Shown here: one piece after another, positions 5,740-6,589 of the stretch
How positions within the stretch are numbered: position 1 is the stretch's first letter
How the letters are laid out: the number at the start of each line of letters is the position of its first letter
Assembly: GCA_018224505.1 (NCBI GenBank)
Contig: JAGTVD010000480.1
Span: 1-6,589, forward strand
Length of the DNA stretch: 6,589 nucleotides
From: Desulfatitalea sp.
Lineage (GTDB): Bacteria > Desulfobacterota > Desulfobacteria > Desulfobacterales > Desulfosarcinaceae
Direction: 5' to 3'
Notes under the pieces: model-generated
Told to the model about the DNA's origin: nothing
What the model saw: only the letters and a program-made list of their open reading frames with translations
The model's database searches: none
Made by a program: the position numbers and the translations under genes

Positions 5740-5767
5740 ATGCGATCGCCCTGCGGGGCAATCGCAT
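5740..5767. repeat. Long hairpin overlapping an alternative hairpin
   Basis: ATGCGAT (5740-5746) plus GCCC (5748-5751) pair with GGGC (5756-5759) plus ATCGCAT (5761-5767): eleven pairs with one C-A mismatch and loop TGCG. Its first bases (ATGC, 5740-5743) are also the right arm of a competing stem, GCATGT (5717-5722) with ACATGC (5738-5743), so the two cannot form together. Confidence 0.55.
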
Positions 5768-5863
5768 TGATATTTTGGCACGAAGCATTCCGCTCCAAGC
5801 GCCAGGTGGATAGACCCGAATATTGGGGTAGCGTCTGTTCCCACCATCCAAAGAGGTGATCCA

Positions 5864-5871
5864 GGGGGGGG
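5864..5871. repeat. Homopolymer run of eight G
   Basis: Eight consecutive G in the intergenic region, about 90 bases upstream of the TATAAT box of the amidohydrolase gene. It is the second long G/C homopolymer in non-coding DNA of this window. Confidence 0.9.
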
Positions 5872-5935
5872 TGCGCTGCGTCAACAATTGGCAACATCGT
5901 CATTTGGCATTTGACATTGTTTTCGTGAAAATGCA

Positions 5936-5964
5936 TTTTAGCTTTTCAACCAAAACGATATAAT
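5936..5964 (+). promoter_or_regulatory. Candidate promoter of the amidohydrolase gene
   Basis: A perfect TATAAT at 5959-5964 lies in AT-rich DNA 32 bases before the ATG. At a 17-base spacing the -35 would be TTTTAG (5936-5941), a weak match, so an activator may be needed. A perfect TTGACA at 5911-5916 is too far from this -10 and has only CATTTT at its own 17-base distance. Confidence 0.45.
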
Positions 5965-5996
5965 AACTTCTTGTGAACATCCGCGGAGCACGGCAT

Positions 5997-6589
5997 ATGA
6001 CGATCGATTTCCATACCCACATCTTTCCCCCAACCATGCACCAACATCGCGAACGGTTTTTCCAGAACGAACCAGCCTTCGAACTGCTGTATGCTTCGCC
6101 GAAATCCAAGATGGTGGGCGCCGATGATCTGGTGGCCGCCATGGACGACCAGGGGGTGGACAGGGCGGTGACTTTTGGATTTCCATGGTCCACGGCGGAA
6201 ACCACGCAACGACATAACGACTACATTCTTGAAGCGATGGCCCGTCATCCGGATCGGCTGATCGGGTTCTGTTGTGTGGATCCCGCACATCCCCGGGCTG
6301 CCCGAGAGGTCGCCCGATGCCTGGAAGCCGGTCTCGCCGGCGTGGGTGAATTAGCCTTCTATTGTTCCGATATGGACAGCACATGTTTGGGCGATATGGA
6401 CGACATCATGGCGCTGGCCCGCAAATTTCAATGCCCGGTGATGATTCACACCAACGAACCCATCGGTCACCCCTATGCGGGCAAAACCAGCAACACCCTG
6501 GCTCAAATCTATGCCCTCGTGAAACGCTACCCTGACAACGATCTGGTTCTGGCCCACTGGGGTGGTGGCATCTTTATGTACAACCTGCT
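5997..6589 (+). CDS. Amidohydrolase-family (amidohydrolase 2 type) metal-dependent hydrolase, 3' truncated
   Basis: The first 197 residues of a TIM-barrel hydrolase that runs off the right edge. The N-terminus begins at once with the metal-binding strand IDFHTHIFPP (3-12; H6 and H8), as in amidohydrolase/TatD-like enzymes. Further expected residues follow: E118 in GVGELAFYC, H151 in MIHTNEPIGHPYAGK (149-163) and H187 in LVLAHWGGG (183-191), which match metal and active-site positions of amidohydrolase family 2. The final conserved aspartate would be beyond the window. Members include decarboxylases and hydrolases acting on C-C or C-N/C-O bonds; the substrate cannot be told here. There is no signal peptide, so it is cytoplasmic. 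The ATG at 5997 is supported by GCGGAG (5983-5988) with an 8-base spacer and by the promoter candidate upstream. It is divergent from ppiB and no partner gene is visible. Confidence 0.9.
   Translation, partial: MTIDFHTHIFPPTMHQHRERFFQNEPAFELLYASPKSKMVGADDLVAAMDDQGVDRAVTFGFPWSTAETTQRHNDYILEAMARHPDRLIGFCCVDPAHPRAAREVARCLEAGLAGVGELAFYCSDMDSTCLGDMDDIMALARKFQCPVMIHTNEPIGHPYAGKTSNTLAQIYALVKRYPDNDLVLAHWGGGIFMYNL

Larger units (their letters stand above)
5440..5996. other. 557-base hairpin-dense intergenic region between divergent ppiB and amidohydrolase genes
   Basis: No gene is supported here. Short minus-strand open frames (5452-5649, 5687-5887, 5724-5936) lack ribosome binding sites and overlap the hairpins. 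The left 130 bases are the probable ppiB leader and promoter. From about 5568 to 5845 the DNA holds a close series of inverted repeats (5568-5647, 5653-5679, 5717-5743, 5740-5767, 5791-5801, 5805-5845), followed by eight G (5864-5871). The rightmost 110 bases are AT-rich and hold the amidohydrolase promoter, with two TTGGCA words at about 5888 and 5904. The hairpin block could be a structured RNA or a dispersed palindromic repeat. I cannot decide between these from one copy. Confidence 0.6.

Noticed and set aside
5687..5887. 66-codon minus-strand frame in the hairpin block as a small gene
   Set aside because: It begins next to the G8 run, spans several hairpins and lacks a ribosome binding site. 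It has a vague feel of a frame carried by a multicopy repeat, but I cannot support that from one copy.
5440..5996. Known riboswitch, tRNA, CRISPR or integron attC site in the hairpin region
   Set aside because: I found no conserved core of common riboswitches, no T-loop GTTCGAATC-like motif, no regular repeat-spacer pattern and no attC end motifs.

Overview
The window looks like chromosome from a sulfate-reducing member of the Desulfobacterota (old Deltaproteobacteria, most like the Desulfobacteraceae/Desulfosarcinaceae). The main reason is the left edge. A 4Fe-4S protein ending in a DsrO-like tail is followed at once by a full-length, ten-helix NrfD-type membrane subunit matching DsrP. These are the last two genes of the dsrMKJOP operon, whose membrane complex links periplasmic/quinone electron transfer to dissimilatory sulfite reduction. 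A strong intrinsic terminator closes the operon. The organism call is inference from gene content; no rRNA or other phylogenetic marker is present.

Layout: dsrO (3' part) and dsrP run rightward (1-1527) and end in a terminator (about 1573-1602). A SlyD-like FKBP prolyl isomerase lies convergently on the minus strand (1656-2102), with a near-consensus sigma-70 promoter at 2140-2168. After an apparently gene-free gap comes a small hypothetical protein on the plus strand (2470-2910). It converges on a minus-strand response regulator (2950-3597) whose C-terminal end is a four-cysteine zinc-finger-like module. A second gene-poor gap (3598-3984) carries an imperfect palindrome and a run of nine C. 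Next come two minus-strand genes: a NYN-domain protein with a C-terminal OST-HTH/LOTUS-like domain (3985-4821) and a cyclophilin-type prolyl isomerase, ppiB (4942-5439, GTG start). A 557-base intergenic stretch (5440-5996) is unusually dense in hairpins. The window ends inside a rightward amidohydrolase gene (5997 to beyond 6589).

Apart from dsrO-dsrP, and possibly ppiB with the NYN gene, the genes do not form an obvious pathway. They read as a housekeeping/regulatory neighbourhood downstream of the dsr operon: two cytoplasmic prolyl isomerases, a probable RNA-acting protein, an orphan phospho-receiver and a metal-dependent hydrolase. I see no CRISPR array, tRNA, rRNA, intact transposase or phage gene. 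The least explained parts are the hairpin-dense block at about 5500-5850, the unknown output of the response regulator, and the 146-residue hypothetical protein. I did not find convincing evidence of a complete new system.
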